64,000 bases of DNA, from the NCBI GenBank assembly GCA_003864495.1, contig ML133455.1, forward strand, positions 1,054,001 to 1,118,000, read 5' to 3'. Of the stretch, positions 11,898-25,700 are shown piece by piece. Position 1 is the first letter of the stretch. Every line of letters starts with the position of its first letter. Below the pieces are notes generated by a model. It worked only from the letters and a program-made list of their open reading frames with translations. It searched no databases and was not told the origin of the DNA. The translations under genes and the position numbers were made by a program. Origin of the DNA: Nemopilema nomurai (taxonomy: Eukaryota > Cnidaria > Scyphozoa > Rhizostomeae > Rhizostomatidae).

Positions 11898-14190
11898 ACG
11901 AAATAGCCCGCCAAAACAGAGCCTCGTTATCAACTGTTCAACAATACTCCGGCGAAACGGAGAAGGAGAAAAAATGCATTTGCAGTTTCCACATTTTCCG
12001 TTAAACCATGGAAACTAAATCTTGATAAAATTCAAACATTGAACAGAGGATCTTTCGTTCACTAACGCATTATCGTAACTGAAATCTCTTTAAAAGAGTA
12101 AATTAGCTTTAGCCTTCGCGTAGGAATCCTGACGCACTTTTGAGGTATTCTTGCAGCTTTGCAAATCTTTGATTCATTGTTATGAGGAGTTCATGAGCAG
12201 AAAATAGACGTAGTATTTATCTGCCTTTTTTCCCCAAGTGATGTACATTACTAATAATACACAAATAAGATAAAAGGGAAATAAAGCTAGAACACAACCG
12301 AGCTAAAAATCTTCTTTAAAATTCGCTAAAATTCACCCAAATTGGGGATTTAACACGACAGGCCCTCAAAACGAAAACTACGATAATACCAAAGATTTGG
12401 GGATATTTTGACGCAACATATTCTGTTTTGATGATGTGGTTGAAGATCATTTACAGTTTTAAGTTGATTGCAAATAAAAGAAGAATAGTTCAATGTGTTT
12501 GATAGCTAATAGTTGCGGATTGGGAAAATAACGGTTTAATCATTTAACCAGCAAAAAAACCAACAAAACCAACAGCGCTGTTATTGATAAATGCCTGACA
12601 ACTCATTAGGAAGAACTTTAGACTGAAGGCCTAATGCAACCAAACCTAAAAGTAATCTCGGCTCTATTATAACAATGCATTTAACAGATTCCTATGTCTT
12701 AGTCAGTAAAAAGGCAACCGTTGGAAAAAGGTTATTAAAGCTTCTAATATCTGGAAAGGCCATTACACTAAATGGGATAAACATCACCTACAACGGCATC
12801 CCTGTGCTATTTTGCAAATTAACAGCAATGTACATACAATATTAATTACCAAACTGGAAACAATTTACAATATATTACAACGATGAGGTGGATAAGTATA
12901 TACCGTGTATGTAAAACGTCTAATTCATCATTTCGCCAGCTAGAGGCCACGGGGGGAATTGACCTCGGACGCTTGAACTAGGTGGCACCCCCGTTCCAAT
13001 AAAATGCAAACTGGATCTTCAAGTCCTGTTTCAAATACGCTGAAAGGTGTTTCGTATCATACGCCTCACCTTACCTTTGCTATAAACAATAAAACCATTC
13101 GCCTTTTCTGTTATTCCTCTTTAAAGCAGTCTCTAATTGCTGACAAAACACAAAAACTAAGATCGTCCTTATTAAGCGACAAACTAACACAGATCGTAGC
13201 TATATGCTACCTGACTCAATAGAATGCTGGCTGGCTGGTCTGCAGTTAACAGCGTAACCAAAGCAAGGATGAAATGCCAAAATTCCCGATAGAGCTGCCT
13301 AGCTTTGTAGCCCAGATCAAAGGCAGATACAAATCTAAAATGCTTTTTCAAATTTCATTGCCGCAAAATTGCTTCGATCAAGGTAAGTCCTTTTTATCCG
13401 ACTGGGATTTACCTACGTTGCTAGAAACAAAATTATCTGCATTAGTAGGTGCTAAGAACAAGTTGTTTACCTTGAAATGGCCTACTGATCCTATTCGAAA
13501 TGGCCTGCAGATCCTATTTGAAACATCTGGCGATGATTTGCATAATCAATGTGTTACATAAACAAAACAAGATCCCCTGTCCAAAGTCGATTCGGCAAGC
13601 TAGCACGTTTTCCATGTCAAGAGTCACCAATTACGTCTGCAGCTGGCTTCTCAAATTTCTGAAAGTGATAAAACATGCTCTTTAAGAAAACAGTGTTGGA
13701 TACAACAAGAATAGTTTGATACACTTCGGTATCACAGCTACCTAAAAAAATGTTCATCTAGAAGATCTCTTTTCGAATAAACTTCATGTTTGGGCTATTT
13801 AAGACAGCAAGAAATAATTTTACACTTGAATAACTTCTTATTTTCACTTTGTCTATCAAGATAACATGCGGTAATCATAACCCCACAAATTAATCAGAGC
13901 CTAGCAAGTTTATTGCGATTTCATGAAGTTTATTCAGCGATTCAACAAAGTTGACTAGAAAAATACGAAAAGGTTCTTCAAGAACAAGAATACGTTGAAA
14001 AGACATAAGTGGTTACAAAGCTCAGAACTCCTTCTATACTTGTCACTTGATAACAGTGCAAAAGGTAATTTTGGACTTGGATGAACCATACTTGTCTACT
14101 GCAACCAAGCTTAGCAGGCTAATATTCCATTAAATTATGTAAACAGACAGGAATATTACCTTGTATTTTTAGCACAGACTGTGTAGCCCT
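11898..14190. other. Intergenic region between MSH5 start and NIPBL end
   Basis: No supported coding sequence. The part next to 11898 should hold the MSH5 promoter; no TATA or other element stands out. TTTATT at 13909-13914 (AATAAA on the minus strand), about 280 bases past the NIPBL stop, is a plausible polyadenylation signal, with a second copy near 13930. Around 12945-12995 is a short GC-rich patch (GCCACGGGGGG... and GGCACCCCCG) unlike its AT-rich surroundings, probably a fragment of a dispersed repeat. Confidence 0.5.
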
Positions 14191-16745
14191 CTACTTTCTG
14201 CCTCTTGAGCTCCTACGCCTTGCCTTGGAGCCAGATGAACCTTCACTAGTACAGTCCTCTTCTAACTGCTTTTCAGTTGTATCCTAGATAAGTTGAATAA
14301 AAATTGCCAATCTTTGAGACACTAAGGCATCACAATTAGCATATTCAATGACTCTACTATCAATGTTTGAGGTGGCGATCTAGGGATAGACGACTTCTTG
14401 GCAAGGTGACTTTGATTACCAAGAAAAGGAGGACAAAACCAGTAGCAAGCAAAGTATCGATTCATTGTTTTCCCAATAATCTAGAAATCTACAGCGAAAG
14501 CTTCAATATAATTGCAAGCCGACACAGAAATCACAGAAAAGAAAAGAATAGTGAAGTAACTTTCAAAAGAGTGTAAAATCTCAAGTCCTTCAGGGTAGTG
14601 AGAGGAGGAGATACTGAGAATCCAACAAAAGTGAGGTGAAATAAAAGATCCAAAATCAATAGATGCAAAAACACTAAATCCAAAATAAAGAATCAACGTA
14701 CATCAGGAAGCCTTTCAGGACTGTAAACGGAATTGTCATCCCTTGACTTGGCATCAACAGTTTCATCCTCCTCTTTCTGTTCTTCTGCGATCGGGTGGGG
14801 AACCTCTATTACTTTGTCCAGAGCAGGCTTTTCTTCAGTCATTGCATGTTCAACCACCATTGCGGCCTTCTCCTCGTTATCGGCTTCAACTTTAGTCTCC
14901 GTGGGTTTGTCTTTCGACTCGTATTCTTCGCTGTCTTCTTCCGAATCCAAACTCATCATCAACTGCTTAAACTGGAATAACAATAGCTTAGGAAATGAGC
15001 TAAAATACCCATGTAAACAAATACATGTCGGTAATGAGGGACGAAAAGTGAAAGTGCAATTATGTCTTCACTTTACACAAAGGCTCGCACCAAATAATCG
15101 CAAATACAGTTCCAAATGAAGGAAAGGTATGAAGAAAAGTGACATTCAGAAATGAGCACTTGCTACGACAGGCATTCATTTACATAGGCCAATGGCAGTA
15201 AAAAGTTTTATATAACAAGTGACAGGTTTCGTTTCTAGTCCCGTGGCCTTCATGTGGTAGAATACAAGTGAACTTGGTTCATTCCTGGGATGGGAAGTGG
15301 CGAAAAAAGTGTACGAACGCAACTCAATTCGCCTAGATAAACAGTAAGTAGCTGCTTGATGATGGCAACAAACGTGAAACACGGACAACAATTGATGACA
15401 ACAAACGTGAAACACGGACAACAATCGTGAAACGTGAAACAAATTGTTGCGTAGACAAACAGGCGTTGATCGTTTGGCCGCTCTTACCTCTATATAATAA
15501 TTGATCATATCTTCTTTTTCTGGGGTGTCTTTATGGAACATGAGCGGCTTGAAATGAGAGTCGAATGGAATGTCTCCCCGCCTTGTCATAGTTTTGTCGT
15601 ACAGTTTGGATGGCTCCGATGGAGAATACTTCTGACATTTGCTACAAATGAGTCCGATTATTAGTCAATGTGCTCACAACGGTAGCCGGCCATGTAACTA
15701 TTTCATGAAATAAATATTGTTTAGTTAGGCAACTTTATAGTTTTAACAAAATATTACAACAAGTACGGTATGAGGCTGGGATACCTGTCAGCAAAGCCAT
15801 ATAGTTGCTTCAGATGTTGTTTTAGCTCCAGCAGGAGCATGCAACAAAATGAATCACGGACAGTGCCTTCGAGCTTCTTCAGATCTGTCTCTGTACCTGT
15901 ATCAACAATTCCTAGGTTAGTGGAAAGGTTAAGCAAGGCATTACTTCGTCAAACTAATTGAAACACATCTACAATCAGAATGCACTATCCTGAGAAGTAT
16001 TGTGTGCTTAATGTTGAACGTAAGCTTGAAGGACTAGCATCCGTCAATTATCCTGTTGCATTGACTGTTCCCCACTCGGATGTTTTATTTATCATTTGAA
16101 ACTGAACATAGTTCGTATTGAACAGTACGCCAAAGGGCACAAGTAAGTGGCTATGATGTTGTTGATTCAGTCTTTAAAAGCACAAACCTCCAAGCTTTTC
16201 AGCATCTTCAAGGTCTTCTTCATCTTCCATTGCATGCGACGGAGACTTGCCTTTTCCTTTGCCTTTTCTTGCCGGGAAAAACACCTAGCAACAGAAGAAT
16301 GCTGTCTTAGCTGCTGTTGACAATAATATATGACCACTCCACGGGCAATGGTAATAATTATACATGGTAAAAAAGTCCATGGATTTATACAAAAAGCAAA
16401 ATAAAAGATCTTAGACAAAGCAGATTTAAAAGATTACGGCATAAACATCACTTTGGCTCTCTTAACTTCATAATAAGCATTTTATGCATAAACGAACCAA
16501 AATCAAAATAAAGCTACTAATAAAAAAGTATTTCTTAAAATCTTACGCTACTTATAAATTCAACTGGTAAATGGCAACAAAATTAAAAACATTCATTTTA
16601 GGCAATGCATCATAGCCTGCTTAATGGAACTGAGAAAGGCAATCCGTTGTTCATCTTGCTCTTCTTGGAGTTCATTAATTGACATAATTGGCTCAACTAT
16701 AAAGCTCCAGCAATGTGATTGGCCTCTTCGATAAAGTTTTGCCTC
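14191..16745 (-). other. NIPBL: NIPBL exons 40-45: C-terminal region
   Basis: Exons: 16745-16617 (weakly conserved, donor GCTATG), 16284-16188 (ARKGKGKGK then an acidic run), 15896-15785 (LLLELKQHLKQLYGFAD, matching the human LLMLKQHLKNLCGFSD block), 15641-15488 (QKYSPSEPSKLYDK, matching QKYSPSESAKVYDK), 14971-14702 (acidic, Glu-rich) and 14283-14191 ending RRRSSRGRK and TAG. The exon at 16745-16617 has little family similarity and is kept because it is the only bridge found that preserves the frame. A 33-base direct repeat sits at 15361-15426 in the intron. Confidence 0.85.
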
Positions 16746-19700
16746 CTATTCCCAAAAATTGAATAGCCTACATTAACTATTTTCGAATTCTTGCAACAGT
16801 AATTGGGAGATATACAACTGAACAGAAAAATAACACAATCATACAGGTATGTAGACAGTAAAATGTTGAAAACAACCCAGTGCATAATCACCAGCAAGGC
16901 TTTTAAAAGCAAATCAATGAAATTGATTATTGAAATAAGCCTACTTCTTTGAAGTTTTGCAGATAACCAGCTCCGGTCACTGACACGACCATGTCGCAAT
17001 GATGCATAACGAACAGTGGCTCTTCTTGAGTGACGTAAGGAAGGTACGCCAGGTTCTCGGCCAGGTAATACAGGAAGTCGATTTCGCTTTTCTGAAGACA
17101 ATGAAATTGGCATTAGGAATACTAACGATTACTAAATACACTAGCTTGATAAGATATCGAAAAAATCACTTTAACTAACAAATTTGAATGTTTAAATAAC
17201 TATTATCAATTAGTTAAAATTACGATTTTTGTACCAACAAAAGGGCCATTTCTCATCTGCAATTCAATATTTTGTTCCGGCATCTGGGCCATATAGGCCT
17301 ACAGAACGAACTGTACCAATAGCAGCTTTCTAGGTAAAGAAAACTTCAAACTCTGCGGGTATTTGTTGGAAACAATGAAGCATCTTTCAAAGTGTTGTAC
17401 ACCACATTTGCATTGAATAAAAACATATCTAACGCAATAATAATTATGAGCTCCATCGACAAAGATTAAAGAAGCAATACGCATTTCTGATCAAAACAAA
17501 AATAATGCCTACTGTAAACTGAAAGCTTAAAAGAGGTTAGCTCTGCATGGTAATTCCTCAAAGAGAAGTCTGTCAATTTGAGACAGGTGTTCGACTTGTT
17601 GTTCTAGGCATAATACCTGATCATCAAATTGCTTCAGCATCGTCTGCAACAGCGGTCTTCTGTACTGCTTATTAGGTCTTACCAGGGAATAAACATGACT
17701 CGTGAAGGCATTCCTCGGATCTGCATCCCTGTACCCTTGCAGATAGCCACCGTTAGTCTGCAAAGCCCAAACAATTCAATTTACAGTGTTAACAGTTACA
17801 ATGTGAAGAACTATCGACGTCCTCGATACTTCAAAGGAAAGCAAGGCAACCAGCCTATCGTGTTAGGAGCTACCTCTGCTCTGGTGACATAAATGCATAA
17901 AACGCTTCACTTACACATTGAATCAACTTCTGCAACTGGTATGAAAGCTTTATTCCTTGAACAGCTTTCATCTGTGAGCAAAATAAAACCAGTCAAAAGC
18001 AGAAAGGTAAACATAAGGGTTTGCAATGAGAATCAAGCCTCCAAGGCTTCGAGTGTAGAGTGTTTAAAGGTTTGCAGGACCTTCTACAAATGACCTGCTG
18101 GCCTAAATAGTAAGAAAAAGGGCTCTATGAACCTTGCATAAAGTTCACGCTGAAAAACAAATGGTTCGTAGCTTTGAATGTAGGAGTCGAGTCTGTCCAT
18201 CTGACTGACATGAACGACTAGAGTTGGCTGAAGACTGGATTTTTACATGTACCTTCACCGGTAGAATCGTCTCCTAATGGGCCTAAAAATGTGCTTTAAA
18301 AAAGATTATAATGTCTTTTATAAAAGGACAATCTCAAACGATGGAGATGTGGGAATGCTACTAACGTGGATAAACGCAGCATGTCGCTTGTGGATGTCAG
18401 CCAAGGACTGTTCTGCTTTGGCTCGGATCATCTTGTCATCATCTGTTCCAGCAGCAATCAAATATGGAACACACTGCATCGACACAAAACAAGTTGTCAC
18501 TTGAAAAATATATTTAAAGACCTAACACTTAAACAATAAAAATTTGTCTGAGCTTTAACTTCTGGATTTATCAAGAAGCATATTGAAGGACAATGGATGC
18601 GGACGTTAAGAATGCTTTGGGGAATATCCAAGAAATAAGGAAAATGCTGGCAAATGAAAACTGGTTGTAAATAGAAATAAAATTAAAAAGTAGTAATGTA
18701 GATTTTGTAGATACATACACATAAATCATTATATGAATCAGAGAATGGTAAATACATTCATCTTTCTACATAAACATGTCACGTGATTCCACGTACGATG
18801 AGCGCTTGGTGAATGATTGGCTAATAGGATATACCAAATGGGCACATCTGTACGTTGAATAAAGAGCGTCTGTAACTTAAAATAAGAAGGGTCTTACCTG
18901 AGCAGGGTGGATCAAGCCTTGCCTTAGGATAAGACCAATGACTTGCACTGCAGCAAGTCTCACCATTGCATCGGCGTTGAAGAACGTTTCGAGGATGCTC
19001 TTTAGCATGACTTGCATAAAGGCACTCGTGGTCCTAGTGAAAGGAGTGATTGGCAATCAATTACCTTTTTTCGACTTGCAGTACTATTTAAGTCTTTCGA
19101 ATATCGAAGTCGAGGCCATCTGTAGAAATCAGGAAGATAAATCCTAGGACCAAAATTACCACTCTCGAAGTATAAACATAACTAAGTTTTTTAAGAAATT
19201 AAGAGTATTACGCCTAAAGGGACAAAAATTATTCATGGCCTAACCCTGCTTGCGAATCTCCGAACTCCTTAATATTTCCATCTGTTTCCTCTTTCACTTT
19301 CTGCTTTTTTAACTTCTTCTTGCGGCCTAGATCACAAAAAGTTGAATTTAACTTTGAATAAACTAACTTGACTGAACACTTATGGTACCATACAAAAAAG
19401 ACATAGTGACTGTAAACATAATAGCATTTTACACCAAGAGGACGTTGAATGCTTACACCAAATTTGAAAATGAGACGGGTGAACCTATAAGATATAGTAG
19501 TTATAAAAATGAATTGATGCTGAATAATACCTTCTGACTGAGTCATTCTAGACTCTTCCTCCATCAAATGATTCTGCAAGCTTTTTAACAGCATACATTT
19601 CCCTCTTGCAGATGCGTACTGTTGTGAAAGGATCTGCTGGTACAAACTCTTACAGTCGTTTCGCAGAAGGTAATCTGGTTTTGTCATGCACACGAAACCT

Positions 19701-22700
19701 GAATAACAAAAGAGATTAGACCAATGAAGAAACACCAGATAAGCAGGCTACTTTTAAGATCAGACGGGCAGCACCAAAAATTTAAAACTGATTTCGTGCA
19801 ATGATTTCGTACACGGCTACACAAAGAATAATAACTTCTTTCTATGTCAATTGACGGAGAACAACGAGCTTTACGCACAAGATTCAAAGTACCAGTTTGG
19901 TTAAGACTTTGACATGACGTAAGAAAGGACAGGTTTGTAAATTTCGTTCTCTGCAAATCGACAGACCATTTGCTGATTTGCAAATGGATTACTATTAGAA
20001 TTTTATTATTAGAACATTATTAGAACCATTGAATTGGGTATTAGAGTTTTTAGAAGTATTAGTATTAGATACATTAAGTATTAGAATTGAGAAAATTCAA
20101 CTGTCTATTTGCTTACCGACAGCCATGATTGATTTTAGCCTCACTTCCTCGTCAGAATGCTTCGCAAAGAATAAACAGGTTTCAAGAACCTTTAAGCTCA
20201 CAGGTGCCTAAATGGAAAAACCGAGTTCAATAAGTGCAAAGATTACTTTTCACAAGTACCTGATGAAGAATCTGTAAGTTTGGGCGAATACCACCTGTGA
20301 CAACATTGCGACTATATCAAATCATAAAAAATCACCTATCTTCAATGAGAAGAGGGTGCTTCCAACACTGGATTATAGGAGGAGAGGGTAGAAAATATCT
20401 TTCACATGGAAAGGTGTAAGAAATATATCAAATATAATGCCACCTATTTGCAACAGTCATCCGCATCTAGAAAATTAACATATCTTTGATTGCTTCTATA
20501 ACCGTTGGTAGGTCTGACGGCCAGAGCATACAATAACAAAGATCCTTAAAATTGCACACAGTGAAAGTTGCATAAAAAAATCTCAATAGACGGTAGTAGT
20601 TGGCAGAAAGCTTCTTTAGCAGTGTGAAGCAAAGTGAAGAATTGCAAAACTGGAAAGTCACCTTCTTCACTTCCTCCATGTGTTTATCGAAGTCGAAATG
20701 CTTGCACAGCAATCCGGCTATGAACAAAGACCTGAGCAAAGCGGGTCGGGTCGCAGCGAATTTAGCACTTTGCTTGTTATCACTGAGGTCTTTTCTTGAC
20801 TTCTCCAAAAACACTGCAGCGAGACATGGAAATGAAAAGCTAACTTCCGAAATAAATGATACATTAGACCGGTTAACATGCACAAGGAGCAAAAAGGAGC
20901 AAAAAACTTTAAGAGGAGCAAAAGACATTCAGGTTCGTTCAAGTTGGGCATTCTACAGCATCTATCCATTTTGGAAATCTTATTTCATGATTCAAATGCT
21001 ATATACTCTCCATAATGATTGCACACACAAAAATAGCATACATACCATGAAATTTCTCGAAGCAGTCCAAAACGAACTTGTAATTTTTGGTCACTTGGTT
21101 AACGACTGCATCCAAACAACTGATGCAACTTTGGACAATCTGTGTTCAGAGAAGAGGGCATGCACTTAATCCCAGGAAACAAGGCAAAAGAGGTATCTGG
21201 CCGTGGTGTTTGTCTATTGGTATTTGGCGACTTAGCCCAATTGGCCTTAGGTCCATCAAGAATCAGTAATAGTTGTCTTTATACAATACTCTTAAGATAC
21301 ATTTTATAAACTTTTTGACTAGAATTTCAAATACTTTTGCAACAAATCTACTGGCTTTCTCGAAGTTGCTCGAGAAACTGTAATCATTAAAAGGCATTTG
21401 GTTTAAAGAACCCTTATTGAAACACTGTAATCTCTAGAGGTCCTTTTTCTAATTCATCAAAACTTGGCGAAGCTTCTTTGGAGATATTGAAAAATCTTTG
21501 TTTAAGCACTACAGCGCTGAAAGCTTAATCTTGTCAAGACCTACATTTTGTCCCTGCTTGATGATCAATTTCATCAAATTCTCTTCCAGTTCAGCAAGAA
21601 ACTTAGGATTTGGGTGATCAACCAGAGGAACAACATTTTCTAATATTCTTGCAACATTCTGGATGATGAGGGCGTCACCTTGGGTCTTTATGAGGGAAAA
21701 ACGAAATATTAATGCATAAATAAGAATGGCGAAAGCATGGAATGGTCGATGACTAATAAAATCAACAGGTGAAGTACACAAATCCTGTACTTAGCATTTT
21801 TAGATGGTTTCTGGTTTGATTATCTGATATAAATTTTTGAAAACCGAATCTTTGAACAAGCAAATGTATTGTAGGTCTAAAAAATTTTGGTTAAATTTCT
21901 AATATAGCTATTTTTACATATATCGGAAAAACTTCGGAAAGACAAGCAGCACTGGTAAAAAAAGAGGATGTCAATGGAAACAGAAAAATCCTTTGGCTAT
22001 TTGAAGGCACCGTTTGGCTGACAAAACAAATTAGTACGCTTGCAAATTGGCTTTTCATAAGAATTACATAACATCGCTGGTTGTTTGCTCATTACATATA
22101 ATAGTAGCTTTATGTTCGTGACTAACATCATAGAAAGGGACAAAAAAGGGATCTAGGTCTTACGTTGCATTTGATGCTGAGATAGGGCTGCAAAGTTGTA
22201 GCGTGCTGAACCAACAGCTGCGGGCGAATTTTGCACAGTAGATACAGCGTTGTAAGACAGGCGACAAGCTCTGATCCTGCACAAGATAAACGAAACATTT
22301 TCCACATATATAGCCAGTGCCATCAGAGGTAATTAAGAATCATACTGAAACAGAATATATACTAACATACGATGACCCAAGTCTATCTATGGGTTTTGCA
22401 AAGGTATTGGCATGGTCGTAGTCTTTTTTAAAACTACAAGAGTCACAAAGTAAATTAAACTACCGAATGTCTATAGATAAATGTGCTGCCATGAGATATC
22501 GTGTGCAAATAGCAATTAAAAGAAAGAAATTGAAATCCTGACCGACTCATAAGCCACGACTAAAGCTTTCTTACAAAGATGAACATACTTGTAATAGTCT
22601 AACATAAATATTTCACAGATATACAATAAGAATGACAATGGTTATGACCATGACTTGTCAATGCGAGAACAGATTTCTAATTTGGGTCATTCTTGTGACA

Positions 22701-25700
22701 TTTGGGATGAGCCAAACATTCTACAAGATCGCTTCAATAAGACACCATCTTCGCATGGGTTGACCAATGCATACCGTTCTCTTGCTCCGTTTTTATAAGC
22801 CGCTGGATAAAAGAGTCGACCAACTGTTGGCAGGACTTCTCTGTGGTCTTCTTCACACTTTCATCGTCACCATCCAAAAGCTACATAAGAAGTAGTTTTA
22901 TCAATAGACTGTTACGGTGTAAATTATGAAAAGGATGACAGCACTGCATACGAAATGCCGTATAATCATCAATCGAGTGAAGCATTTCCAAAGACGGACA
23001 TCATTTCAAATTGAAAAAACTAAATTTTGAAGCTGATTAAAAAGAAAAGAGATAAGACTGAGTTTCCATCAAAGGCATTAGGAATTCAGCCCATGAAATG
23101 CTTACATCTGTATTGGTAGCGTGGTACACCAATTACTAAATAGTGCTGTAAACCTAAAATATGCAGCATTACTCTGTATACTACATAAATACTAGACTGT
23201 AGCTTATACAAATATAAGGGCCTTCACGCAACTTACATTATCAAGAAGATTTTCAAACCATTCATAACCACAATCCTTGCACATCGAAACCTTTGGCAAA
23301 AAAGGGAAGACGATTAAAACAAAATCAAACTGTTAAACTGTTGCTAACGCTGGCATTTTCGGGCAAACAGAACTAGAGGGAAAAATAAAGATGGCAGCGT
23401 ATAGCTTTGCTATATAGATATTGTGTTGCTGCGCAAACAACATAGTATCTAGAATAAACTGAATTCGAGAACAGAATAAGTTTGAAGGCACACTAACATA
23501 AACAGTGACAAAAAAATTTGATTCACCAACAAATGGCATGAGCATCGGCCTTACCACTTTCATTATGTTTTTTGACTTTTTCATCAGCTCAACGCTGTTC
23601 TCTGTACTCCCGGTGACTGGCGTAAACCACATTTTCTGGAAAACTTTTGTAACGAGATCCTGAGAATAAACAATCATGAAATAAAATGTCACCGCAAAGC
23701 GAGGATGATGGCAAAAGGATAGAAGACTTTTTGGAAAATAGATGAATTTTCGTGCACCTTCGTCTGTTCTCGTCTAAATTCAAAATAATGCTGACTATAA
23801 TGGTTATCCCAGCTATAGGAAAATAGACTGTTTTCTGTTTTCAAAGTGCTATAACATATAAAAATGATATCGATAAAAAATTTAAAAAACAAACAAAAAA
23901 ACAGCGAAAGGAAATTGTAAGACGATTATGTTGTCGCTAAAAGCAAGGCAAAAGAGTGGAATGATGTTAACAGATAAATTAGAAATGTGAATCGACATAC
24001 CCGAATTCCCTCTTCATCATTTACTCTTCTGATCATCTTGATGCAAATTTCTGGAATTTTCGGAAAATCCGGTTGCTCCACGCAGATATCTCTTAGGATT
24101 TTGATCACCCTTTTCCGAACACTTATTCCGGTATCCTAAGAAGGAAGAAACAAAAGCTTAACAAAGAGTGCAGGGTTACGCATACAATAGAAGTTATATT
24201 TTGACAGAAAGAATTAAGTTGTAGACGTGGTCGTCATGTTTCTGGCCATAGGTGATTATGATTAAGCTGACTTGACCTTGCAATATTGTCATTTTTGAAA
24301 GGTGCAGCGCTCTTGTCATCTTAGGAGCCTAATAGCACAAGCCCTGATGATGAAGTAATGACTATTTCTTTATCAGGAAAAAAATGAGACCGCTCACCAA
24401 TATTCTTTCAATGATCATATCGTAATACTTGTCGGTAATATTAGGACACTGGAGCACAAAATGTCCAATCAAGTCCACGGCAGCTTCTCTCACGAGGGTC
24501 GATTGATCGCGAAATCTACAATGAACACTGATCTGAACATCTTCCTGCAAAAAGAAATACAATACTTCGTCAGTGCATTCATTGGTAACCACGAAAGACT
24601 ACAAACTTTGAGTTATATCTCGTCTATAACTTTGTCTATCAAAAGCACTGGCTTCTATTGAAGGGGAGGTTTTGAAAAAGCATTATAACAGAGTAGTAAT
24701 GAAGCCTCAAAACAAACTTTCCTTTTAAGCAATCAATAAGATGCCAAGAAAGTTATGGGGAATATTTTAAAGCCGCAGCAGAAATATTGTGAAATTAAAA
24801 TACAAAAAGGAAGTCCCTCGCGAGGAGCACTAGATTGAAATTGAAAAAGTGCTTGAATTGGACGAATGACTAGACTTACTCTGCCAAGAATGTTCGGGTC
24901 AACGGTAACAATTGAGGTTAGAGCTTTCACTGCTTTGGTTCTAAGGGCAACTGCCTGCTCATTTAGCATCTTGAATATCTGTAACACGAATCAATTAGTA
25001 AGACAACTATTATAACACTTATTACATAAAATCAATGTAGTAGTGATTGTTTATTCACTGTTGATTCAGTAGTGATTGTAGAATTGGAAACAGGCATTAT
25101 TAAAAGCAATCGTTTACTTTTGATTATTTCTTTCTTACAGTGAACTCTTGATAAAAAAGTTTCCCTTTGTTCTTAGAGAACCAAAAACCTTGGCTTTACG
25201 TACAATGGTGCCTCAAAGATATACCCTACTACAAATAATTTTGGAATACCAGAAGTAATTAGGAGGGTTGTCAATACATGCCTGTTGGAGGTAAATGTCG
25301 AAGCTCTGACAAAATGAGCGTGAAGAAGTGAGGTACTTGGCGATTATGCATCCTTCGTGGTAGTTGACGTTTTGCTGGGATGACCTGCAGGAATAACGAG
25401 GCAACAACTCGAAGTTAATCTACACGTTGGCTATTTCTAGATCTGTTCTTGGACAATTATCGTGGAAGGAAAATGGAAGCAAGTAGCCACGGCATGTCCC
25501 AAGCTCAGGTCAAGAGGAACTGTATTTAAATTGTTATTAAATTATTCAAACTTTGATCGGTAGATTTTAAGAGCCAATGAATAGGGCATTGCCACGACTC
25601 AGTACCACCTTGCACTGGCAATAGCTAGGGCAGCAGGATTCTAGGTATTGAACAGGCTTATCCTTATGAAAGAGGGATTCCCGGAAATGGGTATACATCA

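Noticed and set aside
20600..21169. 189-codon plus-strand ORF.
   Set aside because: It lies antisense over two well-supported NIPBL exons (21139-21046 and 20813-20662).
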